Assembly: GCF_001488575.1 (NCBI RefSeq)
Contig: NZ_LN831304.1
Coordinates: 1-52,625, forward strand
Origin: Halobacterium hubeiense
GTDB lineage: Archaea; Halobacteriota; Halobacteria; Halobacteriales; Halobacteriaceae
Length of the DNA stretch: 52,625 bases
Reading direction: 5' to 3'
Made by a program: the position numbers and the translations under genes. Below are positions 29,302 to 36,653 of the stretch, in pieces. Under the pieces are notes generated by a model. It was given only the letters and a program-made list of their open reading frames with translations, ran no database searches and was not told the DNA's origin. Position 1 is the first letter of the stretch. Each line of letters begins with the position of its first letter.

Positions 29302-30182
29302 CCTGGCGACAGGCGACCCGCGAGGAGATTTACGCCTACTACGCCGAGGAGTTCCCCCGCTATCTGGACGACCTGCCGGAATTCATCACGGCGACCGGTC
29401 CGAAACAGTACGCCATCGCCTTCCGCGAGTCCCACCCGGTTCGCAAAGACGAGGTGCCGGCCAGGGACTTCATCCGGCGGGATACGTGGCAGACAGATCC
29501 GTCGGGGGACCGAACGACATCCGAGTTCAACGACTTCGAGGACGTCGTCGACTTCATTCGACACCCCGCTCGCAACGACCCGCTGGGGCGGAGCAAGTTC
29601 GCGCTTGCTGATCCGGAGGTGCTGGAACAACCGGACCCACGTCCCGACGCCGTCTACTACGCGCTGGATCACTGGGAACGACCCTGGGTCCTCCTCGTCG
29701 ACATCGACGCGAAAGAGATCGCCCGGGCCCGAGCGGACGAGATGGTCTCAGCGGATGTCGACGATCGGGACGACGATGCGCTCCTCGACGCTGCGGGCAT
29801 CCTCGACGCCGCTCCCGAGGGGTATCCGTACGCCTTCGAAGATGTCGACCGCGCCATCGAGTACGGGTTCGAGCTGAGGGATATCTTCGAGGACGATTTC
29901 GACGCCGAGGAAACGATGGTCGTCTACAGCGGGCAGGGTGTCCACGTCTACCTACTGGATACCGATCCGGCGCACCGATACGACGAGCAGAGTCGCGAGG
30001 TGTTGAACGACCTTCTCCTCGAGACGTACGACATCCCGATCGACCCCATCGTGACCGCTGACCGCCGGCGGGTCGCCCGCTTGCCCTACTCGCTGCACGC
30101 CGACGTCTGTAGCATCGTTCAACCAATCGAGAGCCCAGCGTTCGACGTTCGGTCGGCGACACCCGAGGTGATCGACGAATGA
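29298..30182 (+). CDS. Archaeo-eukaryotic primase catalytic subunit (PriS-like)
   Basis: A 294-aa primase of the archaeo-eukaryotic superfamily. The metal-binding pair is Asp135 and Asp137 in LLVDIDAKE; the nucleotide-binding loop is SGQGVHVY at 211-218 with His216; the third motif is RLPYSLH at 261-267. All three match PriS. It would make RNA or DNA primers for element replication or for the transferred strand. It overlaps the coupling-protein gene upstream and the PriL-like gene downstream by 4 nt each (ATGA type), so the three are translationally coupled. Confidence 0.9.
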   Translation: MTWRQATREEIYAYYAEEFPRYLDDLPEFITATGPKQYAIAFRESHPVRKDEVPARDFIRRDTWQTDPSGDRTTSEFNDFEDVVDFIRHPARNDPLGRSKFALADPEVLEQPDPRPDAVYYALDHWERPWVLLVDIDAKEIARARADEMVSADVDDRDDDALLDAAGILDAAPEGYPYAFEDVDRAIEYGFELRDIFEDDFDAEETMVVYSGQGVHVYLLDTDPAHRYDEQSREVLNDLLLETYDIPIDPIVTADRRRVARLPYSLHADVCSIVQPIESPAFDVRSATPEVIDE

Positions 30183-31702
30183 GTCCGAGTACGCCCACCG
30201 ACGACGAGGACATGGCGTATCGAGTTGCGTCACTCCCGCTGGAGTACGGTGAGACCCGCATCAACCAGCTGTTTACGCGTGGCTACAATCGATACGTCGT
30301 CGACGGCGAGGACCAACCCGAGGACCTCGTGAACGACGTCGAGCGGTTCGGGACGGCGGCGTTCAAAGAGCAGGTTCGTGCCGATGCCGCCGAGGAGCCG
30401 TTCGTCGACGAGCCGGGGACGCTTGCCGTGCTCGCGACATTGAGTGCGACCTGTGTGAAAGAGCACCCGAAGTTTGAGCACGCGTCGCCCCGGAACATTC
30501 AGGTGCTCTACGATATCCGGGAGCTGTACGTCAATAATCTCGCCTCCCTCATCCGCGCCCACGGCGATGGGTCGCTCCAGCAGGACATCGCCGACGTACT
30601 GTACAGCAAGGAGCCAGGTGAGGATGGCCCGCATCCGGGTCGGGTCTGTACAGGCATCACGGAGATGCCGGAGTTCGGGGATGGCCTCTATCTCGAAATC
30701 CCGATGGCTGCGGCGTCACGCAAATGCCTTGTTCGGGAGGACGAGGCGTCGACGAGGAGTGACGATGGCGGGGAGATACTGACGCGAGTGAAAGACAACA
30801 AGCTGTACGTCCCGGTCGGTGATTTCGACAGCAAGTATCGGAACTACGCAGAGCGGGCGTTCAAGAAGCTCCTGCGGGTGCAAGAAGACGGGCTTTCCGA
30901 CGACCAGCTGACGTGGCTGACCACGAACGAGTCTGCGATTACGGAGCGGATCGATCGCTTCCTTGAGACCGGCCATCACGAGCGAATCTGGCGGAACTGG
31001 GACCGTGGGGAACGGACGATTCGCGTCCTCCGGCGGGCCCTGAGTGACGCGCCCGACGACGTGGCGCAAAAGGGTGAGTTCCACACGGCGAAAGAGCTCT
31101 ATCGAGCTGTTACGGCGTACGATGCCGAGGACGACTGGGAATCCTCTGTAACGGACTGGATCTCGAGTCCGAGCAGTCTCGCGAAGACGCTGGCTGACCA
31201 CGAGTCTCACTCGGCAGTCACGATCGACCGCGACGGACGCGTCAATACGTACCGAATCGGGCGAGCTGGAACCGGCGCCGAACAGATCGAGGTGCGAGAG
31301 ATCGAAGACCTCTTCGAACTCCCCTGTATGGCGAATATGGAGGAACGGCTCCACGAGAAGAAGCCGGTGCGGAAGGACCTCTACAACTTCGCGCGGATGG
31401 TGATGTGGCTGCCGCAGTACCAAGACAGCAGCCTCGACGAAATCGTCACGGATCTCAAGGACGTCTTCTCTCGGTGGCCGTGGTACGACGAGCAGGAAAC
31501 CGAGTACCAGGTCCGTTACGAGTTCTCGAACACGATCGACGGCGACACCCCGTTGCCGATGAACTGCGATAACGACGATCTACAGCGCTACTGTATCGGC
31601 CAGGACCAATGTCCCTACTCTATCTGGGGCAGCCTCCCGTTCCCGGATGAGATGTACGAGCAGGTCGAGGAGGAATCCGCCGGTCCTGCTGAGCAATTCT
31701 GA
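30179..31702 (+). CDS. Primase partner protein with PriL-like Fe-S domain
   Basis: A 507-aa partner of the PriS-like protein. Four cysteines fit the 4Fe-4S domain of primase large subunits: Cys383 (ELPCMANM), Cys463 (PMNCDN), Cys472 (QRYCIG) and Cys478 (DQCPYS). The 80-residue gap between the first two matches PriL, while the last two spacings are shorter. The N-terminus (LPLEYGETRI) also resembles PriL; the middle (about 240-380) has winged-helix-like character. The gene ends the long operon that began at 16159. Confidence 0.78.
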   Translation: MSPSTPTDDEDMAYRVASLPLEYGETRINQLFTRGYNRYVVDGEDQPEDLVNDVERFGTAAFKEQVRADAAEEPFVDEPGTLAVLATLSATCVKEHPKFEHASPRNIQVLYDIRELYVNNLASLIRAHGDGSLQQDIADVLYSKEPGEDGPHPGRVCTGITEMPEFGDGLYLEIPMAAASRKCLVREDEASTRSDDGGEILTRVKDNKLYVPVGDFDSKYRNYAERAFKKLLRVQEDGLSDDQLTWLTTNESAITERIDRFLETGHHERIWRNWDRGERTIRVLRRALSDAPDDVAQKGEFHTAKELYRAVTAYDAEDDWESSVTDWISSPSSLAKTLADHESHSAVTIDRDGRVNTYRIGRAGTGAEQIEVREIEDLFELPCMANMEERLHEKKPVRKDLYNFARMVMWLPQYQDSSLDEIVTDLKDVFSRWPWYDEQETEYQVRYEFSNTIDGDTPLPMNCDNDDLQRYCIGQDQCPYSIWGSLPFPDEMYEQVEEESAGPAEQF

Positions 31703-31895
31703 AGCATAGACTCCCCCGAATCTGTGGAAGTATTAGATAGTGATTGGTTTGGCGACCCTGCTGATAAGAGAGCGGATCGACCATCGCGTTGAATCGCTAA
31801 GTACAGGTGAAGGCGTTACCTGATCAACCACCCATATATTTTATATCCGTTATATCTGGATATTCACTGGCTGTTGGTAGCTGCAACTGGTGTTC

Positions 31896-32669
31896 TCAAT
31901 CAAGATATTGACTAATGAATTGCTCCGTCCCCTGCTGAAGATGTTCTGAAATCGTTTCTTCATTCATATCCAGTTCATCGACTAATTCTTGGATCGTGAC
32001 TTCCCGCGAAGTGTCGTAATAGCCAAGTTCATATGCAGCCACGGTCGTTTTGAGTGCCGCTAACCGTGTCCGTGCCTCGCTCGCACTCAATGAGGCGGTA
32101 TAGATCGGCGACCCCGGTTGTATGAAACGACCCCCCTCAGTTAGTGGACCTGTATCCACAGGAGTGAATCCAATATCTTCGATAAGATTCGAAACTACAC
32201 TTTTCGCCTCATCATCATCCCCAGCGATAAATATCGCAAGACGATCATCTGGATCGGCATCTGACCGTTGACCGTCCCGGAGGGTCTTCCAATATGTAGC
32301 ATTGAATGCCTTAACGACTCTAGAATCTTCGAGATGATCTGCAATGAGGTCCGTATGTGTCTCTCCGATGTCGATAAATCCATCCCGCATCGGGTAGTAA
32401 TTTGATGCACTGATAACGATCTTATCACTGAGGGTGTCCGCAGGGAGGGATTCGTATGCATTGAACGGAATTGCCTCCATGACGACCTCGCCGAAATCGG
32501 CTGCTTCAGAGACGGTCCCCGCATGAGCGTTGTTTCCGAGCTCGTCAACGAGGTCCGTGAGTGTTTCTGGTCCCCGAGAATTACTGATCATAACCTCATG
32601 GCCTGCATCAGCAAAATGTTGGGCAGCTGTACTTCCGATATCTCCTGCGCCAATCATTCCGATTTTCAT
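31896..32669 (-). CDS. F420-dependent NADP reductase-like protein fused to an HTH_10-type helix
   Basis: A 257-aa protein. Residues 1-215 are a Rossmann NADPH-dependent F420 reductase-like domain: IGMIGAGDIGSTAA at the start, MISNSRGPETL for NADP phosphate binding, and FNATYWKTLRDGQ near 130. The last 40 residues (TIQELVDELDMNEETISEHL) look like the C-terminal helix-turn-helix of haloarchaeal Bat/HTH_10 regulators. The fusion suggests a redox enzyme that also senses and regulates, but DNA binding is inference. It is divergent from an HxlR regulator. The gene is AT-richer than the conjugation operon. Confidence 0.82.
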   Translation of the reverse strand: MKIGMIGAGDIGSTAAQHFADAGHEVMISNSRGPETLTDLVDELGNNAHAGTVSEAADFGEVVMEAIPFNAYESLPADTLSDKIVISASNYYPMRDGFIDIGETHTDLIADHLEDSRVVKAFNATYWKTLRDGQRSDADPDDRLAIFIAGDDDEAKSVVSNLIEDIGFTPVDTGPLTEGGRFIQPGSPIYTASLSASEARTRLAALKTTVAAYELGYYDTSREVTIQELVDELDMNEETISEHLQQGTEQFISQYLD

Positions 32670-32817
32670 CGATAGTCCCCCCTATGAGTGGGTACGTGAA
32701 AAGCTACCAAGTTAGTAGTCTGGTTGCTACTACCGAGAGTGGAAGTGAGGGGGATCAACTTATCAATCCATACTCGTCTCAATTGAAACCTGAAATACGT
32801 GGATCGCTCCTCTTATA

Positions 32818-32837
32818 GTATCCTCAACTGAGGATAC
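32818..32837. promoter_or_regulatory. Palindrome in the reductase/HxlR intergenic region, upstream copy
   Basis: GTATCCTCA-AC-TGAGGATAC is a perfect inverted repeat with 9-bp arms, overlapping a TATA-like TTATAGTA (32814-32820). It lies 44 nt before the HxlR start. With the second palindrome at 32858-32874 it makes a likely operator region, although single palindromes of this length do arise by chance. Confidence 0.5.
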
Positions 32838-32857
32838 TTCGCTCCGGAACGTCTATT

Positions 32858-32874
32858 ACTACGAATTTCGTAGT
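32858..32874. promoter_or_regulatory. Palindrome directly before the hxlR start
   Basis: ACTACGAA-T-TTCGTAGT, a perfect 8-1-8 palindrome ending six nt before ATG 32881. HxlR-type dimers bind such dyads, and the position would block transcription, so autoregulation is plausible. It is different in sequence from the palindrome at 32818. Confidence 0.55.
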
Positions 32875-32880
32875 GGTGCT

Positions 32881-33240
32881 ATGAGCGAGAGCAAAGCAAG
32901 TCAAGAGTCAAAACGGGGTGAAGGGGTTGATGAGAGTACGCTCTTCTCACTTCTGGGGAAGGCACATACCTTAGAAATCCTCAACGAGATTGTCACCACA
33001 GACAAGCAGTCGATCCGTTTCGGCGAACTCCAAGATTCGCTCGAACTTTCGCCGAATACACTCTCTCGACGACTCGATGAACTTGTCGAAGTTGGGTTTC
33101 TTGAACGTACTCAGTACGACGAAATTCCGCCACGAGTAGAATACGAAGAAACAGAGATGGTGAACGATCTCACGCCTGTTTTTCGAGGATTAGAGACATG
33201 GATGGAACGGCACGGATCAGATCAACTTGAGTGTTCCTGA
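32881..33240 (+). CDS. HxlR-family transcriptional regulator
   Basis: A 119-aa winged-helix protein. After an acidic N-terminus it reads LFSLLGKAHTLEILNEI, then IRFGELQDSLELSPNTLSRR as recognition helix, then LVEVGFLERTQYDEIPPRVEYEET as wing; this is the HxlR/MarR-like pattern (PF01638). HxlR proteins often sense redox or electrophile stress via cysteine; here the only Cys is at the very end. It is divergent from the F420-reductase-like gene, a common arrangement of regulator and target. Palindromes just upstream are its likely sites. Confidence 0.88.
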   Translation: MSESKASQESKRGEGVDESTLFSLLGKAHTLEILNEIVTTDKQSIRFGELQDSLELSPNTLSRRLDELVEVGFLERTQYDEIPPRVEYEETEMVNDLTPVFRGLETWMERHGSDQLECS

Positions 33241-33304
33241 GATTCAGTAGTTTATAGAGCCGTGAGCTGAAGCCTGTTCGGAACTCTACGTAATTAAGTG
33301 AGAC

Positions 33305-33604
33305 GGCTCTGTTGAAATCCTATTAGAAGTTGTGAACGCAATTGCACAGACCCACTCAATGGACTGTTCCAAAACCATAACCTCGGCATGACCCTCCAGT
33401 TCGACACGGACACCTCGACGGTTCTATCATCTCAGACGCGAATGGAAACCCGCACATCGAAATAGAATCACATCGATAAGCTCGCACACCTAATTAACGG
33501 TCAATTCTTCATCGAAGGCGTGAAACAAACATCGGCAGCTTTCTGCATTTACCCCCTATATTCAGCAAACCGGTTGTGTGAGTTGGGAGGGTTTCAGCAG
33601 AGCC
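33305..33604. mobile_element. 300-bp IS6-like remnant or MITE
   Basis: GGCTCTGTTGAAATCC at 33305-33320 and the inverse-oriented GGGTTTCAGCAGAGCC at 33589-33604 are terminal inverted repeats with two mismatches in 16. The GGCTCTGTTG start resembles IS6/IS26-type ends (GGTTCTGTTGCAAA). The 268 nt between them contain no open transposase frame, so this is a decayed or miniature element. No matching target duplication was seen beside the ends. Confidence 0.55.
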
Positions 33605-33646
33605 ACTCCCCTCAGAATGTCGAAAATTATACTGCGGACTAGAATC

Positions 33647-33978
33647 AGGTTCTTCTGAACACCCGTCGAGCAATTTTCAGCGGCTAACACGGCCGGAATA
33701 GAAGGGAATAGGGAGTATTTCACGATTCGAGGTGGCGAGCCGAAGAACCTCGAGAGATATACAACAGGTAAAGTAGCGGTTCCCGGGTATCCAGATACGT
33801 CCGAAATCACCTTCGTTACCCCGCCGTCGAGCAATTTTTGAGGTTGAAGTATTATCCCGGGACTCGTCGAGGTACTTTCTATGCCCTCAAATCGGCCCGA
33901 CGAGGTTCTTCTGTAATTTGAGTCCGTTATTCCGCCTTGCATATCGCGGTTTTCGTCCAAAGAAAGAGGCGATATGCA
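33647..33978. repeat. Repeat-rich non-coding block (candidate origin or transfer site)
   Basis: CCGTCGAGCAATTTT occurs at 33663-33677 and 33834-33848. AGGTTCTTCTG occurs at 33647-33657 and 33903-33913, and the inverse GAAGAACCTCG at 33742-33752. A dyad TGCATATCGC / GCGATATGCA lies at 33938-33947 and 33969-33978. Iterated short motifs in an intergenic region are typical of replication origins, oriT sites or decayed mobile DNA. No Orc1/Cdc6 or Rep gene lies beside it, so the role is open. Confidence 0.4.
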
Positions 33979-34139
33979 GTGTGCGAAGGCCGCCGGCTCT
34001 CTCAGGCCGAGGGGCCGTCACAGGGGTAGCGGAACTACGGAAGTGTCAGAATTAACGCATAGGTTGACGGGGGGCGTTTCGGTGGTGTCTGTCGTCCCCG
34101 CGAGGGGTGGCGGGGCGCATCACGTGCCCCCGATAGACG

Positions 34140-34580
34140 ATGGCTTCGGAACAACGCAGGAAGACACGAGCAGCGGATCACGCAGGAACTACCCCCGACG
34201 ATGAGGCGCCGTGGGCGGACCTCGAGATGGCGGTTCCGACCGAACGGGATCACGCGTCGGTCGTCGCCCTTGTGGAGTGTGCCCTCGTCGAACTCACGCA
34301 CGAGGCCGTGGGCGCCGTCTTCATCTCCCGGCAGGTCGGGCGGTCGACGCGGACGCAGTACGTCGCCGCCGACGAAGTCGGCGAGCAGTTCCAGAAACGG
34401 CACTTCGACGACCGACTGGGCTGGCACGAGACCACCGTCCCTCGACGAACCGTTCGCGACGAGCTCATCACTCAGCTCACGCAGTTGCCCTCGACGTCGG
34501 CGGAGCGATCAGGTGAAGGAGCAACCAGCGAGCCAGACACCTTCGTCGTGAAGCCAGTTCGAGAGCTCCGAACGCCGTAG
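34140..34580 (+). CDS. Hypothetical acidic protein
   Basis: A 146-aa protein with a predicted alpha/beta core (VPTERDHASVVALVECALVE, then AVGAVFISRQVGRSTRTQYV) and disordered ends. I do not recognise it. The frame is preferred because the protein is acidic, while the overlapping frames give Arg-rich products. It stands alone, nine nt before the second TTAACCAACA dyad. Confidence 0.5.
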   Translation: MASEQRRKTRAADHAGTTPDDEAPWADLEMAVPTERDHASVVALVECALVELTHEAVGAVFISRQVGRSTRTQYVAADEVGEQFQKRHFDDRLGWHETTVPRRTVRDELITQLTQLPSTSAERSGEGATSEPDTFVVKPVRELRTP

Positions 34581-34589
34581 CGGTTAGGC

Positions 34590-34631
34590 TTAACCAACAT
34601 CTTCGGCCGATATCGACACGATGTTGGTTAA
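34590..34631. repeat. Dyad TTAACCAACAT / ATGTTGGTTAA, copy 2
   Basis: TTAACCAACAT at 34590-34600 and its exact inverse ATGTTGGTTAA at 34621-34631, 20 nt apart. Arms match the copy at 15968-16010. It begins ten nt after a stop codon, like copy 1, but has no T-run after it, which weakens a simple terminator explanation. Confidence 0.6.
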
Positions 34632-34762
34632 CGCAGGGGTTAGATCCACTCCCTTGCCCCCACCCACCGCCCGACTCCTCGAGTGAGTGTATCCTGGCGA
34701 CCGGTGGGCCCGAACGGCCGTCGCGACGGGTTTTATCGGGCCACTGTTCGTCGAGAGCGAGT

Positions 34763-35308
34763 ATGGTCGTCGTCGAGGAGGTCACAAAACTGAGCGAGCG
34801 CCGTACCCAAACCTCGTCCGAGGTATTTCCGGATGATTCGTTGGCGTCGATTCGGGAAGCCGTCGAGGCCGTCCCATCAAGCATCTTCGACGGCTCGACG
34901 AAACACACGGAGGTCGGCGGCTTCGATGCCGCGATCGCCGACGAGCTCTCGCAGTACGAGTACGAAGGGGACGCCGCCGGCGGCTACAACCCGAACTGCA
35001 AGCTCTGGTCGCATCAGGGGTTCAACTACAGCGTCGATCTCTACGACGCCGACGCCCGCATCGCCATCGAGGTCGAGAAGAGCGAACGGAAGAACGTCAG
35101 CGACGATCTCCTCAAGTTCCAGAAGGGGTACCGCACCCAGAAGGACGGCCGTCCGAAAATCGAGTTCGGCTGTCTGGTGGTGCCGGTGAACTACCTTGGT
35201 CGGCATAACCTCTACCAGCACAGCCTGACCAAGCTCGACTTCATGAAGGGCGTCCTGTTCATCGACGACGTCGCCGTCATCGGCTATCACGACCCGCGAC
35301 CGGACTGA
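34763..35308 (+). CDS. Possible PD-(D/E)xK nuclease (BglII-like fold)
   Basis: A 181-aa acidic protein. The core YSVDLYDADARIAIEVEKSE (89-108) gives Asp92 and Glu103-Val-Glu105-Lys106, a pattern like restriction-endonuclease-type sites, followed by LKFQKGYR and IEFGCLVVPVNYLG, which suit the next helix and strand. No methyltransferase is nearby, so it is not a standard restriction system. It could be a stand-alone nuclease, a transfer or repair factor, or a non-enzymatic relative. The nuclease call rests on one motif. Confidence 0.5.
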   Translation: MVVVEEVTKLSERRTQTSSEVFPDDSLASIREAVEAVPSSIFDGSTKHTEVGGFDAAIADELSQYEYEGDAAGGYNPNCKLWSHQGFNYSVDLYDADARIAIEVEKSERKNVSDDLLKFQKGYRTQKDGRPKIEFGCLVVPVNYLGRHNLYQHSLTKLDFMKGVLFIDDVAVIGYHDPRPD

Positions 35309-35381
35309 CGCTGTCCGCCCTGACTGTTTGTCGGCGCCGGGAGGCGTGCAGCGCGCGACAGTGTGCGCTGCGTGACTCACC

Positions 35382-35672
35382 ATGCCTGGTCCCGATCCGC
35401 ACGACGACACGAGTCGCGACTCCGAACAGTTCGAGAAAGAACTGCTCGCCCAAGACCGCGACGTCGCCGGCGGCGACACGGCGGACGTCGACGACAGGAC
35501 GGCCCAGAACCTGATCAACGACCTCGTCGACGCGGACGTCGTCACTCCGGTTCCCGAGGACCAAGTTCTGGTTCACGAGCCAAGCGGCACCACGTTCGAC
35601 TCATCGACGCAGCTGGCCGTCTTCCATCGCGGCTGGACGGTCGGCCGTGACGCCGACACGGAGGGCGAGTGA
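35382..35672 (+). CDS. Hypothetical acidic protein, operon with zinc-ribbon gene
   Basis: A 96-aa acidic protein with a helical N-terminal half and a beta-like C-terminal half (QVLVHEPSGTTFDSSTQLAV). Not recognised. Its TGA stop overlaps the ATG of the next gene (TGATG), so the two are translationally coupled. Confidence 0.6.
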   Translation: MPGPDPHDDTSRDSEQFEKELLAQDRDVAGGDTADVDDRTAQNLINDLVDADVVTPVPEDQVLVHEPSGTTFDSSTQLAVFHRGWTVGRDADTEGE

Positions 35673-36007
35673 TGCAGCAGACCCTTGTCGGCTGTGCGTT
35701 TTGCGACGCGCCGCCCGGTACCGAGACTGGCGAGGCCCACACCTGGGGGCAGGACGAGCGGGTCACCCACCCGATCTGTGTGGACTGCGCCATTCAGACG
35801 GAGCCGGATCCCGACGAGCGCGATCACGTTGCCTGTGACGGTTGTGGACTGGTCGTCGACACGCTCGCAGCGCTCACGCGGTTCCGGGTCGAACTCGGGC
35901 ATCTAGAAGGCCCGGTACAGCTGTGCGCCCGCTGTAGTCCGGGCGGGCTCGCGACGTACTGGACGCGCGAACTCGAGGAGCATCTCGTCGCGACGCCGGC
36001 TGAGTGA
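35672..36007 (+). CDS. Zinc-ribbon-type protein with four CxxC pairs
   Basis: A 111-aa protein with CAFC near 8, CVDC near 36, CDGC near 56 and CARC near 85, arranged as two zinc knuckle pairs. Such proteins bind nucleic acids or partner proteins. ATG 35672 overlaps the preceding stop; a GTG three nt upstream is possible. The function is not known. It is common next to HTH/PIN pairs on haloarchaeal plasmids as far as I recall, but I cannot verify that here. Confidence 0.65.
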   Translation: MQQTLVGCAFCDAPPGTETGEAHTWGQDERVTHPICVDCAIQTEPDPDERDHVACDGCGLVVDTLAALTRFRVELGHLEGPVQLCARCSPGGLATYWTRELEEHLVATPAE

Positions 36008-36020
36008 CCCAAACACTTTT

Positions 36021-36042
36021 TACTGTTTCGCTGTAAACTGTA
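36021..36042. promoter_or_regulatory. Imperfect dyad before the HTH/PIN operon
   Basis: TACTGTTT-CGCTGT-AAACTGTA has 8-nt arms with one mismatch and ends 14 nt before the GTG start at 36057, after a TTTTTACTG TATA-like stretch. It is a candidate operator for the winged-helix protein it precedes. Confidence 0.4.
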
Positions 36043-36056
36043 ATCAAGAACGAATC

Positions 36057-36653
36057 GTGTCACGCACCTCAAACCGCGCCGACGGCGACATCGTCCAGGA
36101 CTTCCTCTCGGTCGCCGATCTCCTCGAGGAGCCACAGCTCGCCCAGCTGTACGCGTACCTCGCCCGGGAGAGGGAAGCGACCGTCCAGGACGTAATGGAC
36201 GACCTCGAGCTCGCACAGGGAACCGCTTACAGCTACGTCAACCGGCTCGTCGACGCCGGCGTCGTCGACGTCACCGACGACGAGCAGCCGCGCCGGTACG
36301 CAGCCCGAGAGATCGACCTGACCGTGACGACGGCTGCGGGCGACCGCGAGTACACGATCACGCCGTCGCTCATCGACGCCGTCGGCCGCCGCGAGACGGA
36401 CGCCGACATCGATACCTACATCGACCGCCACGGCGTCGCCGGCCTCGCAACGGCGCTCACCTACTCGGTCGCCCGCGAACGCGGCGAGGTGACCCACCGG
36501 CTGATGGCCGAGGATCTGGACATCTCGCCGCTAGCTGCGGAGATGATCCTGCAGGCGCTACGCCCCGTCGCCCACGAGCACTACGACATCGAGGAGGCAG
36601 GGGCAGGACTCGACGAGTTGGATATCGACGACGACGGCGCTGACGACGCGTGA
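36057..36653 (+). CDS. Winged-helix DNA-binding protein, partner of PIN-domain gene
   Basis: A 198-aa protein. Residues 15-75 form a winged helix (LAQLYAYLAREREATVQDVM, then LAQGTAYSYVNRLVDAGVVD). The rest (DREYTITPSLIDAVGRRE and following) is helical with an acidic tail. It starts with GTG and its stop overlaps the GTG of the PIN gene (GTGA). Regulator plus PIN ribonuclease is the standard toxin-antitoxin order, which makes this the likely antitoxin or regulator, though it is much larger than classic VapB proteins. Confidence 0.72.
   Translation: MSRTSNRADGDIVQDFLSVADLLEEPQLAQLYAYLAREREATVQDVMDDLELAQGTAYSYVNRLVDAGVVDVTDDEQPRRYAAREIDLTVTTAAGDREYTITPSLIDAVGRRETDADIDTYIDRHGVAGLATALTYSVARERGEVTHRLMAEDLDISPLAAEMILQALRPVAHEHYDIEEAGAGLDELDIDDDGADDA

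Larger units (their letters stand above)
33241..34139. other. 899-nt non-coding stretch after the HxlR gene
   Basis: No convincing gene on either strand. The first part holds an IS6-like remnant (33305-33604); the second part holds repeated motifs and dyads (33647-33978). Base composition is AT-richer than the flanking genes up to about 33970. Confidence 0.5.

Noticed and set aside
33562-33960. 132-codon minus-strand frame in the non-coding region
   Set aside because: It spans the right terminal repeat of the IS6-like remnant and the iterated motifs, is not acidic, and has no promoter-like element or recognised motif.
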